From assembly GCF_026242045.1 (NCBI RefSeq), contig NZ_JAPJDO010000008.1:62001-126000 (forward strand): 64,000 bases of DNA. The letters run 5' to 3'. The position numbers were made by a program, and so were the translations under genes. This stretch comes from Mycobacterium pinniadriaticum. GTDB lineage: Bacteria; Actinomycetota; Actinomycetes; Mycobacteriales; Mycobacteriaceae. Each line of letters begins with the position of its first letter. Position 1 is the stretch's first letter. Shown here one piece after another: positions 54,872 through 64,000 of the stretch. Below the pieces are notes generated by a model. The model worked only from the letters and a program-made list of their open reading frames with translations, did not search any database and had not been told where the DNA came from.

Positions 54872-56806
54872 TCACGCAGTCAGGTCGTCGCCGCTGGCCT
54901 GCTCCAGCAGGCTGCGCCGATACGCCTCCAGCGCCACCAGGTCGCCGAACAGGGCGTGATATTCGTCTCCCTGTTCCACCGGGGACATCCGCTGCAGCTT
55001 GGACTTGACCTCGGCGACCTGGCGGCCCACCCAGACCTCCTGCAGCCGGGCCAGCACCCCGCCGATGTAGCGCGGCAGTTTCTCCTCGTCGTCGACCCGA
55101 ATGGTCTCCACCCCGAGCTCGGTGATCAGGCCTTGCGTTGCGGCCGCGCTGGTCTGTTCCCGCACCCTGTCGATCCACTGGGCCCCGGTGACGCCGGACG
55201 ATGTCCCGCCGGCGGTCTCGATCGCGGTGCGCACCGCGGCGTAGCCGGGATGGGTGAAGCTCTCCACCGTCAGCGAGTCGAACACCGGCCCGGCCAGCGC
55301 CGGGTACTGCAGGGCGGCCTTCAGCGCTTCCCGCTGCGGCCACAGGGTCGGATCGCGGGGGTCGGGCCGGCGGGCCCCGGCGTCGGCGGGTGCTTTGGGC
55401 CGGGCGGGCGCACCGCGCCGGTTGTCGCCGCGACCCGCTGGCTTGTGGCCGGCTTCCTCGCGCACCCGCCCGACCACCTGCGCGACGTCCTCCCAGCCGA
55501 CCCAGCCGGCGAGCTGGCGAGCGTATTCGTCGCGCAGTGTCGGGTCCTTGATCTGGGCGACCATCGGCACGCAGCGGCGCAACCCCGCGACCCGGCCCTC
55601 GGCCAGATCCAGATCGTGCTCGGCCAGCGCGGTGCGGATGGCGAATTCGAACAGCGGTGTGCGCCGGGCCACCAGATCACGCAGCGCCCCGTCCCCGTGC
55701 GCGAGCCGCAGATCGCACGGGTCCATGCCGTCAGCGGCGACGGCCACGAAGCTCTGGCCCGCGAGATTCTGCTCGCCGGCGAATGCCTTCAGGGCGGCCG
55801 CCCGCCCGGCTGCATCCCCGTCGAACACGTAGATCAGTTCGCCGCGAAAGAACTTGTCGTCCATCATCAGCCGCCGCAGCATCGACAGGTGTTCGTCGCC
55901 GAACGCCGTGCCGCAGGAGGCCACCGCGGTGGTCACGCCGGCCAGGTGCATGGCCATCACGTCGGTGTAGCCCTCGACGACGACGGCTTGGTGTCCCTTG
56001 GCGATGTCCCGCTTGGCCAGGTCGATGCCGAACAAGACGTTGGACTTCTTGTACAGCACGGTCTCGGGGGTGTTGACGTACTTGGCTTCCATCTGGTCGT
56101 CAGCGAAGATGCGGCGGGCGCCGAATCCGACGGTCTCGCCGCTGGCGCTGCGGATGGGCCACAGCAGCCTGCGGTGGAACCGGTCCATCGGGCCACGCCT
56201 GCCCTCCCGGGACAGCCCGGCGGCTTCGAGTTCCTTGAACTCGAAGCCCTTTCGGATCAGATGCTTGGTCAGCGAATCCCAGCCCGACGGCGCGAAGCCG
56301 CAGCCGAACCGGCGGGCCGCGCCGGCGTCGAAATTCCGCTCGGTAAGGTACTGCCTGGCCTGCGCGGCCTCCTCGGAATCCAGTGCGGCGGAATAGAACT
56401 CCTGCGCGGCGGCGTTGGCGGCGATCAACCGGCTGCGGCTGCCGCGGTCGCGCTGCACGCTGGTGCCGCCGCCGCTGTAGGTGACCGTGTAGCCGATGCG
56501 GTCGGCCAACATCTCCACGGCTTCGACGAAGCTGACGTGTTCGATCTTCTGGACGAAGGCGTAGACGTCGCCACCCTCCCCGCAGCCGAAGCAGTGGAAG
56601 TGGCCGTGGTTGGGCCGCACGTGGAACGACGGTGACTTCTCGTCGTGGAACGGGCAGAGCCCCTTGAGCGAATCGGCGCCGGCCCGGCGCAGCTGCACGT
56701 AGTCGCCGACGACGTCCTCGATGCGGACCTGGTCGCGGATGGCGGCGATGTCGCGCTCGGCGATCCGGCCCTTTCGGTCGCCGCCCCCGCTCACCGCTGT
56801 CGCCAT
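54872..56806 (-). CDS. dnaG: DNA primase DnaG
   Basis: 644 aa. N-terminal CHC2 zinc finger (CPFH...CFGC about residues 51-75), primase core with VVVEGYTDVMAMHLAGV and the TOPRIM DGDAAGRAA, and a C-terminal helicase-interaction domain (TESFTHPGYAAVRTAI, LPRYIGGVLARLQEVWVGRQVAEVKSKLQRM). It makes RNA primers for replication. ATG 56806 lies 6 nt after TAGACT, a -10 that overlaps the dgt stop, so dnaG may have its own leaderless promoter as well as reading from dgt. Confidence 0.96.
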   Translation of the reverse strand: MATAVSGGGDRKGRIAERDIAAIRDQVRIEDVVGDYVQLRRAGADSLKGLCPFHDEKSPSFHVRPNHGHFHCFGCGEGGDVYAFVQKIEHVSFVEAVEMLADRIGYTVTYSGGGTSVQRDRGSRSRLIAANAAAQEFYSAALDSEEAAQARQYLTERNFDAGAARRFGCGFAPSGWDSLTKHLIRKGFEFKELEAAGLSREGRRGPMDRFHRRLLWPIRSASGETVGFGARRIFADDQMEAKYVNTPETVLYKKSNVLFGIDLAKRDIAKGHQAVVVEGYTDVMAMHLAGVTTAVASCGTAFGDEHLSMLRRLMMDDKFFRGELIYVFDGDAAGRAAALKAFAGEQNLAGQSFVAVAADGMDPCDLRLAHGDGALRDLVARRTPLFEFAIRTALAEHDLDLAEGRVAGLRRCVPMVAQIKDPTLRDEYARQLAGWVGWEDVAQVVGRVREEAGHKPAGRGDNRRGAPARPKAPADAGARRPDPRDPTLWPQREALKAALQYPALAGPVFDSLTVESFTHPGYAAVRTAIETAGGTSSGVTGAQWIDRVREQTSAAATQGLITELGVETIRVDDEEKLPRYIGGVLARLQEVWVGRQVAEVKSKLQRMSPVEQGDEYHALFGDLVALEAYRRSLLEQASGDDLTA

Positions 56807-56815
56807 CGGCACAGT

Positions 56816-58090
56816 CTAGGACTCACGAGAACCCACACCACCGGCGTTGATGCGCTCCAGGCGGCCCTCGGTGAACGACGCGATCTGATCGACGACCACC
56901 CGCATCCGGGCCGCGTCGTCGTCGGCGGCGTTGAACTCGGGAGCGAACACCGGGTCGAGTGTCGCGGGTGCGCCGTCCAGCAGCCAGTGCGCCACCTGGT
57001 GGATACGTTCCCGTTGGCGGGCCTGCAGTTCGAGGTGCCGCGGATCGGACATGATGAACTGCAGCGCCAGCGTCTTGAGCACCGCGACCTCGGCTCGGAC
57101 CGTCGGCGGCACGTGCAGATCCGCCTGATAGCGCACCAGGGGTTGCGGCCCGGCCAGCTCGTGGGTGAGGCTGACCGCCGCCGAGGCGAACCGGCCCACC
57201 AGTTCACTGGTCAGCCGCTTGAGCGCCACCGACGCCGCCAGGGTCCCGTCGTACTTGCCGACGCCGGCCACCACCGGCAGCTGGGACAGCCGCCGGGCCG
57301 CGGCCTCCAGATCGTCGGAGCTCAGGCTGCTCGACTCGGACTCCCCCAGCCGGGCCAGCGCTGCCGCGGCGTCGTCGTCGGCCAGGACCCGCAGATCGAT
57401 CCGGCCCGACACCACCCCGTCCTCGACATCGTGCACCGAATAGGCCACGTCGTCGGCCCAGTCCATCACCTGGGACTCCAGGCAGGGGTGCTGCGACGGC
57501 GCCGAGGCGCGTACCCACTCGGCGAGCGCGCGGTCGTCGGAGTAGAACCCGAACTTGCGTCCCCGCGCCCCGCGGAACCACGGGTACTTGGTGACCGCGT
57601 CCAGGCCCGCCCGGGTCAGGTTCAATCCGACACTACGGCCTTGTCCGTCAAGCACTTTAGGTTCGATGCGGGTCAGGATCCGGAAGTTCTGGGCGTTGCC
57701 CTCGAATCCTCCGCAGGAGGCCGCGAACTCGTCGAGTGCGCGTTCCCCGTTGTGACCGTAGGGCGGATGGCCGATGTCGTGGGCCAGCCCGGCCATGTCC
57801 ACCAGGTCGGGATCGCAGCCCAACGGCACGGCCATCCCCCGCCCGATCTGCGCGACCTCCAGCGAATGAGTCAACCGGGTGCGCGGGTTCTCACTCTCGC
57901 GCGGCCCGACCACCTGGGTCTTGTCTGCCAGCCGACGGAGAGCAGCACAGTGCAGAACCCGGGCACGGTCGCGAGCGAAGTCGGTGCGGTGCTCGGTCGA
58001 CGTACCGGGCAGCCCGGCGGTCTTCGGAGTTTCCCGCACCACCCGCTCGCGGTCGGCCTGGTCGTAGTGGCCGTGCTCATTCGTCGTCAC
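56816..58090 (-). CDS. dgt: Deoxyguanosinetriphosphate triphosphohydrolase-like protein
   Basis: 424 aa from GTG 58090, the start that matches the M. tuberculosis protein length. HD-domain residues: [15 protein letters not shown] (His75), then [19 protein letters not shown] (His104-Asp105), and the later metal Asp in [17 protein letters not shown]. Hydrolyses dNTPs to deoxynucleoside and triphosphate. 9 bp before dnaG on the same strand; divergent from the TPM protein gene, 43 bp apart. Confidence 0.93.
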   Translation of the reverse strand: MTTNEHGHYDQADRERVVRETPKTAGLPGTSTEHRTDFARDRARVLHCAALRRLADKTQVVGPRESENPRTRLTHSLEVAQIGRGMAVPLGCDPDLVDMAGLAHDIGHPPYGHNGERALDEFAASCGGFEGNAQNFRILTRIEPKVLDGQGRSVGLNLTRAGLDAVTKYPWFRGARGRKFGFYSDDRALAEWVRASAPSQHPCLESQVMDWADDVAYSVHDVEDGVVSGRIDLRVLADDDAAAALARLGESESSSLSSDDLEAAARRLSQLPVVAGVGKYDGTLAASVALKRLTSELVGRFASAAVSLTHELAGPQPLVRYQADLHVPPTVRAEVAVLKTLALQFIMSDPRHLELQARQRERIHQVAHWLLDGAPATLDPVFAPEFNAADDDAARMRVVVDQIASFTEGRLERINAGGVGSRES

Positions 58091-58133
58091 CGAAGCACAG
58101 TCTGCCAGCATTGCGCTACTACATTTGACACTC

Positions 58134-60140
58134 ATGCGCCTCACTCGTGTGGTCAGCCTGCTGGCGGCCATCCTGACCGCCGTCACCCTGATGGCGCCGG
58201 TCGCGGCGGCCGAGCCACCGTTCCGGCTGCCGGATTACGTCACCGATAACGCCGGCGTCCTGAGCCAAGGTCAGCTGGCCAAGGTGCAGCACGCGGTCGA
58301 CACGCTCTACCGCGACCGCCATGTCCGGCTCTGGGTGGTCTACGTCGACTCGTTCGCGCCCGAGACGGCCGTGGAATGGGCCGAGCAGACCCGGGTCGCC
58401 AGCGATCTGAGCAGCCAGGACGCGATTCTCGCGGTCGCAACGCAGCAACGCTCGTACGCCTTCCTGGTGCCGTCGGGCGCGACCGGCGTGAGCCCGGCCC
58501 GGGTCGACGATCTGCGTCGCGACCAGATCGAACCCGCGCTGCACACCGACGACTGGGCGGACGCGGCCATCGCGGCCGCCAACGGGCTGGCGACGATGGG
58601 CGGCGGCGGTTCCGGTGGGCTGTCCCTGGTGCCGGCACTCATCACCGTGGCGATCATCGTGCTCGCGATCGGGCTGCTGGTGCTGTGGAGCCGCCGGCGC
58701 CGGCGCAAGAGGCACGAAGCCGAAGTCGCGGCCGCCAAGCGGGTAGACCCGACCGACCCCAATGCCCTGGCCGCAGTCTCCCTCGACGCCCTCGATGAAC
58801 TGTCCCGATCAATCGTCGTCGACGTCGACAACGCCATGCGTACCAGCTCCAACGAATTGGTACTGGCCACCGAGGAGTTCGGCGAGCAACGGACCGAGCC
58901 CTTCACCAAGGCCGTCGAGAACGCCAAGATCACGCTGCAGCAGGCGTTCAACGTCCGCCAGCAACTCGACGATGCGATCCCCGAGACTCCGGCCCAGCGC
59001 CGCGACCTGCTCACCCGGGTGGTCGTCGCGGCCGCGCGGGCCAACCGCGAACTGGACACCCAGACCCAGTCGTTTCACCAGCTGCGTGATCTGGTCATCA
59101 ACGCCCCCGACCGGCTCGACGTGCTCACCCGGAAATTGGTCGACGTCAGCGCGCGGATCGATCCCGCTCAGTCGACGCTGACCCAACTGCACAACGAATT
59201 CGCCGAGAGCGCACTGGCTTCGGTGGCCCGCAACGTCAACGCCGCCAGGGAGCGGGTCGACTTCGCCGACCATTCGATCAGCCGCGCCCGCGAACTGGTG
59301 GCCAAGCCGATCGCCGGTGAACAGAGCGAACTGGTGGACTGTGTGCGCGCCGCGGAGGCGGCTCTGCAGCAGACCACGTCAATGCTCGACGCGGTGGACA
59401 GCGCGGCGAGCGATATCAGGCGCGCGGTCACCGCGCTGCCGTCGGCGATCGCCGACACCCAGCAGGGCATCAACCAGGCCGTGGCGCAACTGAGCCAGGG
59501 TGGGCTGTCCAACACCGCCGAGCTGACGGCGGCGCGCGACGCCGCGGTCAAGGCGGTGAGCGCCGCGCAGACCGCCGGGACCGCCGACCCGTTAGGCACC
59601 TTCACCCAGTTGACCCAGGCCGACGCCGATCTCGACCGGCTCCTGGCCGGCGCCGCCGAGGAGCGCGAGACCGCCGAGCGCCTCGGCCGGTCCTACGATC
59701 AGGCGCTGTTCACCGCGCAGTCACGGGTGCGATCGGTGTCGGACTATATCGACACCCGCCGCGGCAGTGTGGGGCCCGAGGCGCGGACCCGGCTCAACGA
59801 GGCCGTCCGCCAACTCGAGGCCGCCCAGGCCAAGCGGAAATCCAACGTCACCGAAGCGATCGCGCACGCCAACGGTGCGTCGATGCTCGCCGCTCAGGCC
59901 CAGCAGCTGGCCAACAACGACGTCCAGTCCGCCCAGCGCTCGTACATGAGTCACTACGGCGGAGTCGGCGGCTCGTCGAATATGGGAGCGGTCATCGGCG
60001 GCATCATCCTCGGCAACATCCTGTCCGGCGGTATGCGCGGCGGCTTCGGCGGTGGCGGGGGTTGGACGTCGAGCACCTACGGCGGATCGCAGGGATCCTC
60101 CGGCGGCGGTGGGATGTTCGGCGGCGGCGGGCGGTTCTAG
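58134..60140 (+). CDS. TPM-domain membrane protein (Rv2345-like)
   Basis: 668 aa. Signal peptide to about residue 26, TPM domain ([68 protein letters not shown]) to ~160, one TM helix ([21 protein letters not shown]), then a ~370-residue helical cytosolic region with heptad-like spacing and a Gly/Ser-rich tail (GGGGGWTSS...[11 protein letters not shown]). The ATG lies 8 nt after TACATT, so a leaderless start is likely. TTG 58125 is a less likely upstream start. The function is unknown. Confidence 0.88.
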   Translation: MRLTRVVSLLAAILTAVTLMAPVAAAEPPFRLPDYVTDNAGVLSQGQLAKVQHAVDTLYRDRHVRLWVVYVDSFAPETAVEWAEQTRVASDLSSQDAILAVATQQRSYAFLVPSGATGVSPARVDDLRRDQIEPALHTDDWADAAIAAANGLATMGGGGSGGLSLVPALITVAIIVLAIGLLVLWSRRRRRKRHEAEVAAAKRVDPTDPNALAAVSLDALDELSRSIVVDVDNAMRTSSNELVLATEEFGEQRTEPFTKAVENAKITLQQAFNVRQQLDDAIPETPAQRRDLLTRVVVAAARANRELDTQTQSFHQLRDLVINAPDRLDVLTRKLVDVSARIDPAQSTLTQLHNEFAESALASVARNVNAARERVDFADHSISRARELVAKPIAGEQSELVDCVRAAEAALQQTTSMLDAVDSAASDIRRAVTALPSAIADTQQGINQAVAQLSQGGLSNTAELTAARDAAVKAVSAAQTAGTADPLGTFTQLTQADADLDRLLAGAAEERETAERLGRSYDQALFTAQSRVRSVSDYIDTRRGSVGPEARTRLNEAVRQLEAAQAKRKSNVTEAIAHANGASMLAAQAQQLANNDVQSAQRSYMSHYGGVGGSSNMGAVIGGIILGNILSGGMRGGFGGGGGWTSSTYGGSQGSSGGGGMFGGGGRF

Positions 60141-60153
60141 GCGCGCCGCCCAC

Positions 60154-60215
60154 CGCGACCGTGCGCGAAGTGCCACTTCCGACGGCGTGTCGCTGCGCCG
60201 ACACGCACGCTCGCG
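60154..60215 (-). repeat. Structured intergenic repeat, copy C (inverted)
   Basis: Minus-strand copy of the 8443-8504 element. Outer arms CGCGAGCGTGCG (60215-60204) and CGCACGGTCGCG (60165-60154) pair with one mismatch, and the inner stem GTGTCG/CGACAC (60204-60199 with 60192-60187) is conserved. It fills the 85-bp gap between the convergent TPM gene and glyS, so a bidirectional terminator role is plausible. Confidence 0.7.
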
Positions 60216-60225
60216 GCAGTGATAC

Positions 60226-61605
60226 CTATCCCTTGAGACGGGTGGCCAGGTAGTCCACCACCGAATCGATGCCGATACGCTCCTGGGTCATCTCGTCACG
60301 CTCGCGCACGGTGACCGCCTGATCGTCGAGCGTGTCGAAATCGACCGTCACGCAGTACGGCGTGCCGATCTCGTCCTGGCGCCGATAGCGCCGGCCGATC
60401 GCACCGGCGTCGTCGAATTCGATGTTCCAGTACTTGCGCAGCTCCGCGGCCAGATCCTTGGCCTTCGGGCTGAGATCGGCGTGCCGCGACAGCGGCAGCA
60501 CCGCGGCCTTGACCGGCGCCAACCGGGGATCCAGCCGCAGCACCGTGCGCTTGTCCACCCCACCCTTGGCGTTGGGCGCCTCGTCCTCCGCGTAGGCGTC
60601 GACGAGGAAGGCCATGAACGAGCGGGTAAGTCCCGCTGCGGGTTCGATGACGTACGGGATGTAGCGGGTGTCGGCGGCCTGGTCGTAGAACGACAGGTCG
60701 GTGCCGGAATGCTCCGAGTGGGTCTTGAGGTCGAAGTCGGTGCGGTTGGCGATACCTTCGAGCTCGCCCCACGGGTTGCCGCCGAAACCGAACTTGTACT
60801 CGATGTCGGTGGTGCCGGCCGAGTAGTGCGACAGCTTTTCCTTGGGATGCTCGTAGAGCCTCAGGTTGTCGCGGTTGATGCCGAGGTCGACGTACCACTG
60901 CAGCCGGGTGTCGATCCAGTACTGGTGCCACTGCGGCGCGGTGTCGGGTTCGACGAAGAACTCCATCTCCATCTGCTCGAACTCGCGGGTGCGGAAGATG
61001 AAGTTGCCCGGCGTGATCTCGTTGCGGAAGCTCTTGCCGATCTGGCCGATACCGAACGGCGGCTTCTTGCGCGACGTCGTCACCACGTTGGCGAAGTTGA
61101 CGAAGATACCCTGCGCGGTCTCCGGGCGCAGGTAGTGCAGGCCTTCCTCGGACTCGATCGGCCCGAGGTAGGTCTTGAGCATCATGTTGAATTCGCGGGG
61201 CTCGGTCCACTGGCCCTTGGTGCCGCAGTCCGGGCAGACGATCTCGGTCATCGGGACCGACTCGGGGTCCGCGATCCCCTTTTTCTCGGCGTACGCCTCT
61301 TGCAGATGGTCCTGGCGATGGCGCTTGTGGCAGTTGAGGCATTCGACGAGCGGGTCGTGGAACACCTCGACGTGGCCGGAAGCGACCCACACCTCGCGCG
61401 GCAGGATGATCGAGCTGTCCAGCCCGACGACGTCGTCGCGGCCGGTCACCACCGAACGCCACCACTGCCGTTTGATGTTCTCCTTGAGCTCGACGCCCAG
61501 CGGCCCGTAATCCCAGGCCGACTTGGTGCCGCCGTAGATCTCGCCGGCTGGGTAGACCAAGCCGCGCCGCTTGGCCAGATTGACGACGGAATCGATCACG
61601 GACGC
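60226..61605 (-). CDS. glyS: Glycyl-tRNA synthetase (alpha2 type)
   Basis: 459 aa from GTG 61605. Class II motifs: [23 protein letters not shown], zinc-type [32 protein letters not shown], motif 2 [50 protein letters not shown], and the C-terminal anticodon domain. AAGGAG lies upstream of this GTG; an ATG at 61650 is too close to the TAGGCT -10. Charges tRNA-Gly. Confidence 0.95.
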   Translation of the reverse strand, partial: ASVIDSVVNLAKRRGLVYPAGEIYGGTKSAWDYGPLGVELKENIKRQWWRSVVTGRDDVVGLDSSIILPREVWVASGHVEVFHDPLVECLNCHKRHRQDHLQEAYAEKKGIADPESVPMTEIVCPDCGTKGQWTEPREFNMMLKTYLGPIESEEGLHYLRPETAQGIFVNFANVVTTSRKKPPFGIGQIGKSFRNEITPGNFIFRTREFEQMEMEFFVEPDTAPQWHQYWIDTRLQWYVDLGINRDNLRLYEHPKEKLSHYSAGTTDIEYKFGFGGNPWGELEGIANRTDFDLKTHSEHSGTDLSFYDQAADTRYIPYVIEPAAGLTRSFMAFLVDAYAEDEAPNAKGGVDKRTVLRLDPRLAPVKAAVLPLSRHADLSPKAKDLAAELRKYWNIEFDDAGAIGRRYRRQDEIGTPYCVTVDFDTLDDQAVTVRERDEMTQERIGIDSVVDYLATRLKG

Positions 61606-61682
61606 CACGATGGGTGCCACTCCTTGGTTGTGTGTGCGGGCAACAGCCATACAGCCTAACGACCTGCCGAACCGACCTTTGA

Positions 61683-61732
61683 CATGCGTGATCGTGCATG
61701 GAAAAGTGGACGTCAAGTGGAAATCGTTTCCA
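61683..61732 (+). promoter_or_regulatory. smtB-zur control region with two palindromes
   Basis: CATGC (61683-61687) and GCATG (61696-61700) form one inverted repeat; TGGAAA-TCG-TTTCCA at 61718-61732 is a perfect 15-bp palindrome just before the ribosome site GGGAGG. The first is a candidate SmtB site; the second resembles the A/T-rich core of Zur/ArsR sites. Assignment of each protein to each site is inference. Confidence 0.55.
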
Positions 61733-61752
61733 ATAGCGCGGGAGGCGCCGAC

Positions 61753-62085
61753 ATGACCGCACCCGCCCACGGCCGGGTCGACAACCTGTCGTCGCCGCGG
61801 GCCGAAATCCTGGACCGCGCCGGCGAGTTGTTACGCGCCCTGGCGGCTCCGGTACGCATCGCGATCGTGCTGCAACTGCGCGAGTCCCAACGCTGCGTGC
61901 ACGAGCTCGTCGATGCCCTCGACGTTCCGCAGCCGCTGGTGAGCCAGCATCTGCGGATCCTGAAGGCCACCGGGGTGGTGGCCGGCGAACGCTCGGGACG
62001 CGAGGTGTTGTATCGGCTGGTGGACGATCACCTGGCCGAGATCATCGTCGCCGCGATCAGCCACGCCAGCGAGGACCATCCGTGA
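61753..62085 (+). CDS. smtB: SmtB/ArsR-family metal-sensing repressor
   Basis: 110 aa. Winged helix: [84 protein letters not shown]. The C-terminal D-x-H...H-x-x-E/D-H pattern fits an alpha-5 zinc site. Corresponds to Rv2358, the zinc-released repressor that controls itself and zur. The stop overlaps the zur start (GTGA). Confidence 0.92.
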   Translation: MTAPAHGRVDNLSSPRAEILDRAGELLRALAAPVRIAIVLQLRESQRCVHELVDALDVPQPLVSQHLRILKATGVVAGERSGREVLYRLVDDHLAEIIVAAISHASEDHP

Positions 62086-62510
62086 CCGGGGCCGACATCC
62101 GTCCCCCGCGCGCCGCGGCGGCAGGCGTGCGCGCCACCCGCCAGCGGGCGGCGATCATCGCGCTGCTCGACACCATCGACGGGTTTCGCTCGGCCCAGGA
62201 GTTGCACGACGAATTGCGGCGCCGCGGCGAGAACATCGGGCTCACCACCGTGTACCGGACGCTGCAGTCGCTGTCGGCCGCCGATGTGGTGGACATGGTG
62301 CGCACCGACACCGGGGAGTCGGTGTACCGGCGCTGCTCGGAGCCCGAGCATCACCACCACCTGGTGTGCCGCAGTTGCGGTGCGGCCGTGGAGGTCAGCG
62401 GTCGCGAAGTCGAGGCCTGGGCCGCCGAAGTGGCTCAGCAGCACGGCTTTTCCGACGTGAGCCACACCATCGAGCTTTTCGGCACGTGCGTCGCCTGTCG
62501 GCGCGCATGA
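62082..62510 (+). CDS. zur: Zinc uptake regulator Zur (FurB)
   Basis: 142 aa, Fur fold: N-terminal helix-turn-helix (RATRQRAAIIALLDTIDGFRSAQELHDELRRRGENIGLTTVYRTLQSLS), the His-rich EPEHHHHLVCRSCG and C-terminal GTCVACRRA giving two CxxC pairs for structural zinc. Represses zinc uptake, ESX-3 and alternative ribosomal protein genes when zinc is bound. Coupled to smtB by GTGA. Confidence 0.93.
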   Translation: MTGADIRPPRAAAAGVRATRQRAAIIALLDTIDGFRSAQELHDELRRRGENIGLTTVYRTLQSLSAADVVDMVRTDTGESVYRRCSEPEHHHHLVCRSCGAAVEVSGREVEAWAAEVAQQHGFSDVSHTIELFGTCVACRRA

Positions 62511-62564
62511 GTCCGGGCCACACCGAGATCGACGATTCTGCGCTTCGCACTCGAACTTTGGCTG

Positions 62565-62597
62565 CGAAATGTCGGTTTCGGCGAAAGGTGCGGCACC
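62565..62597. terminator. Small hairpins between convergent zur and Rv2360c-like genes
   Basis: TTTC-GGC-GAAA (62576-62586) and GGTGC-G-GCACC (62587-62597) are adjacent short palindromes, the second running up to the stop of the minus-strand gene. They could end transcription from both sides, but the stems are short. Confidence 0.3.
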
Positions 62598-62992
62598 TAG
62601 TCCACGAGCGCGCGGCGGGCATCGGCCCCGCCGGCCAGCACCATCAGCACCAGGGTCTGCAGGGCCCGATCGGTGAGCCCTTCGCCGGGAAAGTTGTAGC
62701 GCAACATCACATCCCCGCGCTTGCCGGCTTGCTCGACGAGCGTCACGGTACCCAACATCGTCGAGGATGCTTGAGCGGCAACACGTTTACGCAGATCGGC
62801 GTTCAGCGGCAGATCCCAGGCCAACACCTGCGTCACCGACACCATCTCGATGTCCTCGGCGATGGTGACCGTCCGCAGCGAGGCGAACGTTCCCTCGTAG
62901 CGCACCGTCAGCGCACCGTCGGATTCCACCTCGACGGGTACCACCGCGGCAAGCGCCCCGGCCAGCCTGGCCCCCAGCTCCACCTGACTCAC
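62597..62992 (-). CDS. YbjN-like/type III chaperone-fold protein (Rv2360c-like)
   Basis: 131 aa from GTG 62992, which overlaps the uppS stop (GTGA). Compact alpha/beta protein: [60 protein letters not shown], then a helical half ending [35 protein letters not shown]. Position equals Rv2360c; the function is unknown. Confidence 0.75.
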   Translation of the reverse strand: MSQVELGARLAGALAAVVPVEVESDGALTVRYEGTFASLRTVTIAEDIEMVSVTQVLAWDLPLNADLRKRVAAQASSTMLGTVTLVEQAGKRGDVMLRYNFPGEGLTDRALQTLVLMVLAGGADARRALVD

Positions 62993-63903
62993 GCGCGGCC
63001 GAAGCGCCGGTTTCGCTCGGCGTACTCCTCGCACGCCGCCCACAGATCGCGCCGGTCGTAGTCGGGCCAGAGCTTGTCCTGGAACACGTATTCGGCGTAC
63101 GCGGCCTGCCACAACATGAAGTTGCTCGACCGCTGCTCCCCCGACGTCCGGATGAACAGGTCGACATCGGGAATGTCGGGCCGGTGCAGGTAGTCGCCGA
63201 GCATCGCCTCGTTCACCCGTTCCGGATCGACCCGGCCGGCCACCGCGTCGCGGGCGATCTGCCGTGCCGCCTCGGCGATTTCGGCCCGACCACCGTAGTT
63301 CACGCAATAGTTGACGGTGATCACGTCGTTGCCCACTGTCATGTTCTCGGCGATCTCGAACTCCTTGATGACACTGCGCCACATCCGCGCCCGCGACCCG
63401 ACCCAGCGCATGTTGACGCCCATCGCGTCGAGGTTCTCCCGTCGGCGGCGCACCACCTCGCGGTTGAAGCCCATCAGGAAACGCACCTCTTCGGCACTGC
63501 GCCGCCAGTTCTCGGTGGAGAACGCATAGACGGTCAGGTGCTGGATGCCGATCTCGATGGCTCCGCAGGTGATGTCGATCAGGACCGCCTCACCCATCTT
63601 GTGGCCCTCGGTGCGGCTCAGCCCGCGCTGGGTGGCCCACCGCCCGTTGCCGTCCATCACCACGGCGACGTGCTTGGGCATCTGGTCGGCCGGGATCGCC
63701 GGCGGCACGGCCTTGGAGGTGTGCTGGGGTGGGCGGCGCGGCCCCCCGCCGGGCGCCGGGGGCAGTTCGGGGAACACCACGGGCCAGACCGAGGTGTCGG
63801 GGAACACCGGGTAGTCGTCGGGCGCCGCGGGCAGCTGCGGAAAGTGATCCCTCCGCTTGCGCTCAGCCCCCCGCCACGAGCTGGTCACCCGATTCATCGC
63901 CAT
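62989..63903 (-). CDS. uppS: Decaprenyl diphosphate synthase UppS (cis-prenyltransferase)
   Basis: 304 aa from ATG 63903, which has GGATGAGG just upstream. Cis-prenyltransferase motifs: [27 protein letters not shown] with the catalytic Asp, [34 protein letters not shown], and [27 protein letters not shown]. The ~60-residue N-terminal extension ([31 protein letters not shown]) is as in Rv2361c. It makes decaprenyl phosphate precursor for cell-wall glycan synthesis. Confidence 0.94.
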   Translation of the reverse strand: MAMNRVTSSWRGAERKRRDHFPQLPAAPDDYPVFPDTSVWPVVFPELPPAPGGGPRRPPQHTSKAVPPAIPADQMPKHVAVVMDGNGRWATQRGLSRTEGHKMGEAVLIDITCGAIEIGIQHLTVYAFSTENWRRSAEEVRFLMGFNREVVRRRRENLDAMGVNMRWVGSRARMWRSVIKEFEIAENMTVGNDVITVNYCVNYGGRAEIAEAARQIARDAVAGRVDPERVNEAMLGDYLHRPDIPDVDLFIRTSGEQRSSNFMLWQAAYAEYVFQDKLWPDYDRRDLWAACEEYAERNRRFGRA

Positions 63904-64000
63904 GGGCCTCATCCTGCCTGAACATCTCCTTACCGTGGTTAGCGGGCTGCCGGTAGACACGCTCCACCAACGGCAGCGTGCGTAGTTGGCGTTCCAGGTG
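63863..64000 (-). CDS. recO: RecO C-terminus, 5' part outside window
   Basis: 45 codons and a stop read from the right edge: [19 protein letters not shown], ending in a polar tail and TGA at 63865-63863. The [16 protein letters not shown] segment is the end of mycobacterial RecO, a recombination mediator for RecA loading, and Rv2362c lies here in M. tuberculosis. It overlaps the start of uppS by 41 bp in another frame, so the genes are translated from one message. Confidence 0.85.
   Translation of the reverse strand, partial: HLERQLRTLPLVERVYRQPANHGKEMFRQDEAHGDESGDQLVAGG

Noticed and set aside
62520..62600. Fourth copy of the structured intergenic repeat after zur
   Set aside because: Short palindromes are present but the GTGTCG/CGACAC core and the outer arms are missing.

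Overview
The window is a high-GC actinobacterial chromosome segment, almost certainly a non-tuberculous, probably rapid-growing Mycobacterium (Mycolicibacterium). The evidence is an MmpL transporter, a PE-PPE hydrolase, F420-type enzymes, GTG starts and leaderless promoters, and several blocks that match, from memory, the M. tuberculosis gene order: tldE-tldD/uspABC (Rv2314c-Rv2318), ecfT/ecf ABC/marR (Rv2325c-Rv2327), Rv2342-dnaG-dgt-Rv2345 (to Rv2345), and glyS-smtB-zur-Rv2360c-uppS-recO (Rv2357c-Rv2362c).

Layout. 1-6.75 kb: the end of a DUF4185 protein, an autoregulated-looking HxlR regulator with a thioesterase-like partner, a VTT membrane protein, a DUF2237 protein and an MmpL transporter. 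6.75-10.5 kb: an intact IS1380-family element sitting on the mmpL stop codon, a VapBC module with an 11-bp-phased operator, and a TetR/deazaflavin-oxidoreductase divergent pair. 10.7-16.4 kb: a three-gene Wadjet/MksBEF-type operon, jetA-jetB-jetC, with no jetD nuclease gene anywhere in the window. 16.4-24.4 kb: PE-PPE hydrolase, two lipoproteins, a gene remnant, a SulP transporter bracketed by a 15-bp repeat that includes a tRNA 3' end, a threonine aldolase with a histidine phosphatase, and a CMD-fold protein.

24.4-33.8 kb: the TldD/TldE protease pair diverging from the uspABC amino-sugar importer, followed convergently by an ECF transporter whose S subunit and both ATPases are one protein. 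33.3-39 kb: a MarR-MFS-LLM operon, a bestrophin-like channel and an acyl-CoA oxidase/dehydrogenase. 38.9-43.8 kb: an MFS transporter, a self-sufficient CYP102-type P450-reductase fusion and a SRPBCC protein in one operon. 44.2-54 kb: a small membrane operon with subunit III and IV of heme-copper oxidases but no catalytic subunit, a TetR/Coq4 pair, a PaaK-like adenylate-forming enzyme, a frameshifted luciferase-like gene, a hydrolase, a beta-CASP nuclease, an amino-acid permease and tRNA-Asn. 54.2-64 kb: conserved housekeeping genes (dnaG, dgt, glyS, smtB-zur, uppS, recO).

Two kinds of small element stand out. First, two tandem duplications (2 x 50 bp between jetA and jetB, 2 x 38 bp between tldD and tldE) are bracketed by DTGA tetranucleotides, and each unit encodes a micro-ORF joined by 4-nt stop/start overlaps. 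This is the design of mycobacterial MIRU elements. Second, a roughly 60-bp palindrome-within-palindrome repeat occurs three times at gene 3' ends, with paired changes in its arms. All calls come from reading the sequence; no database search was run.
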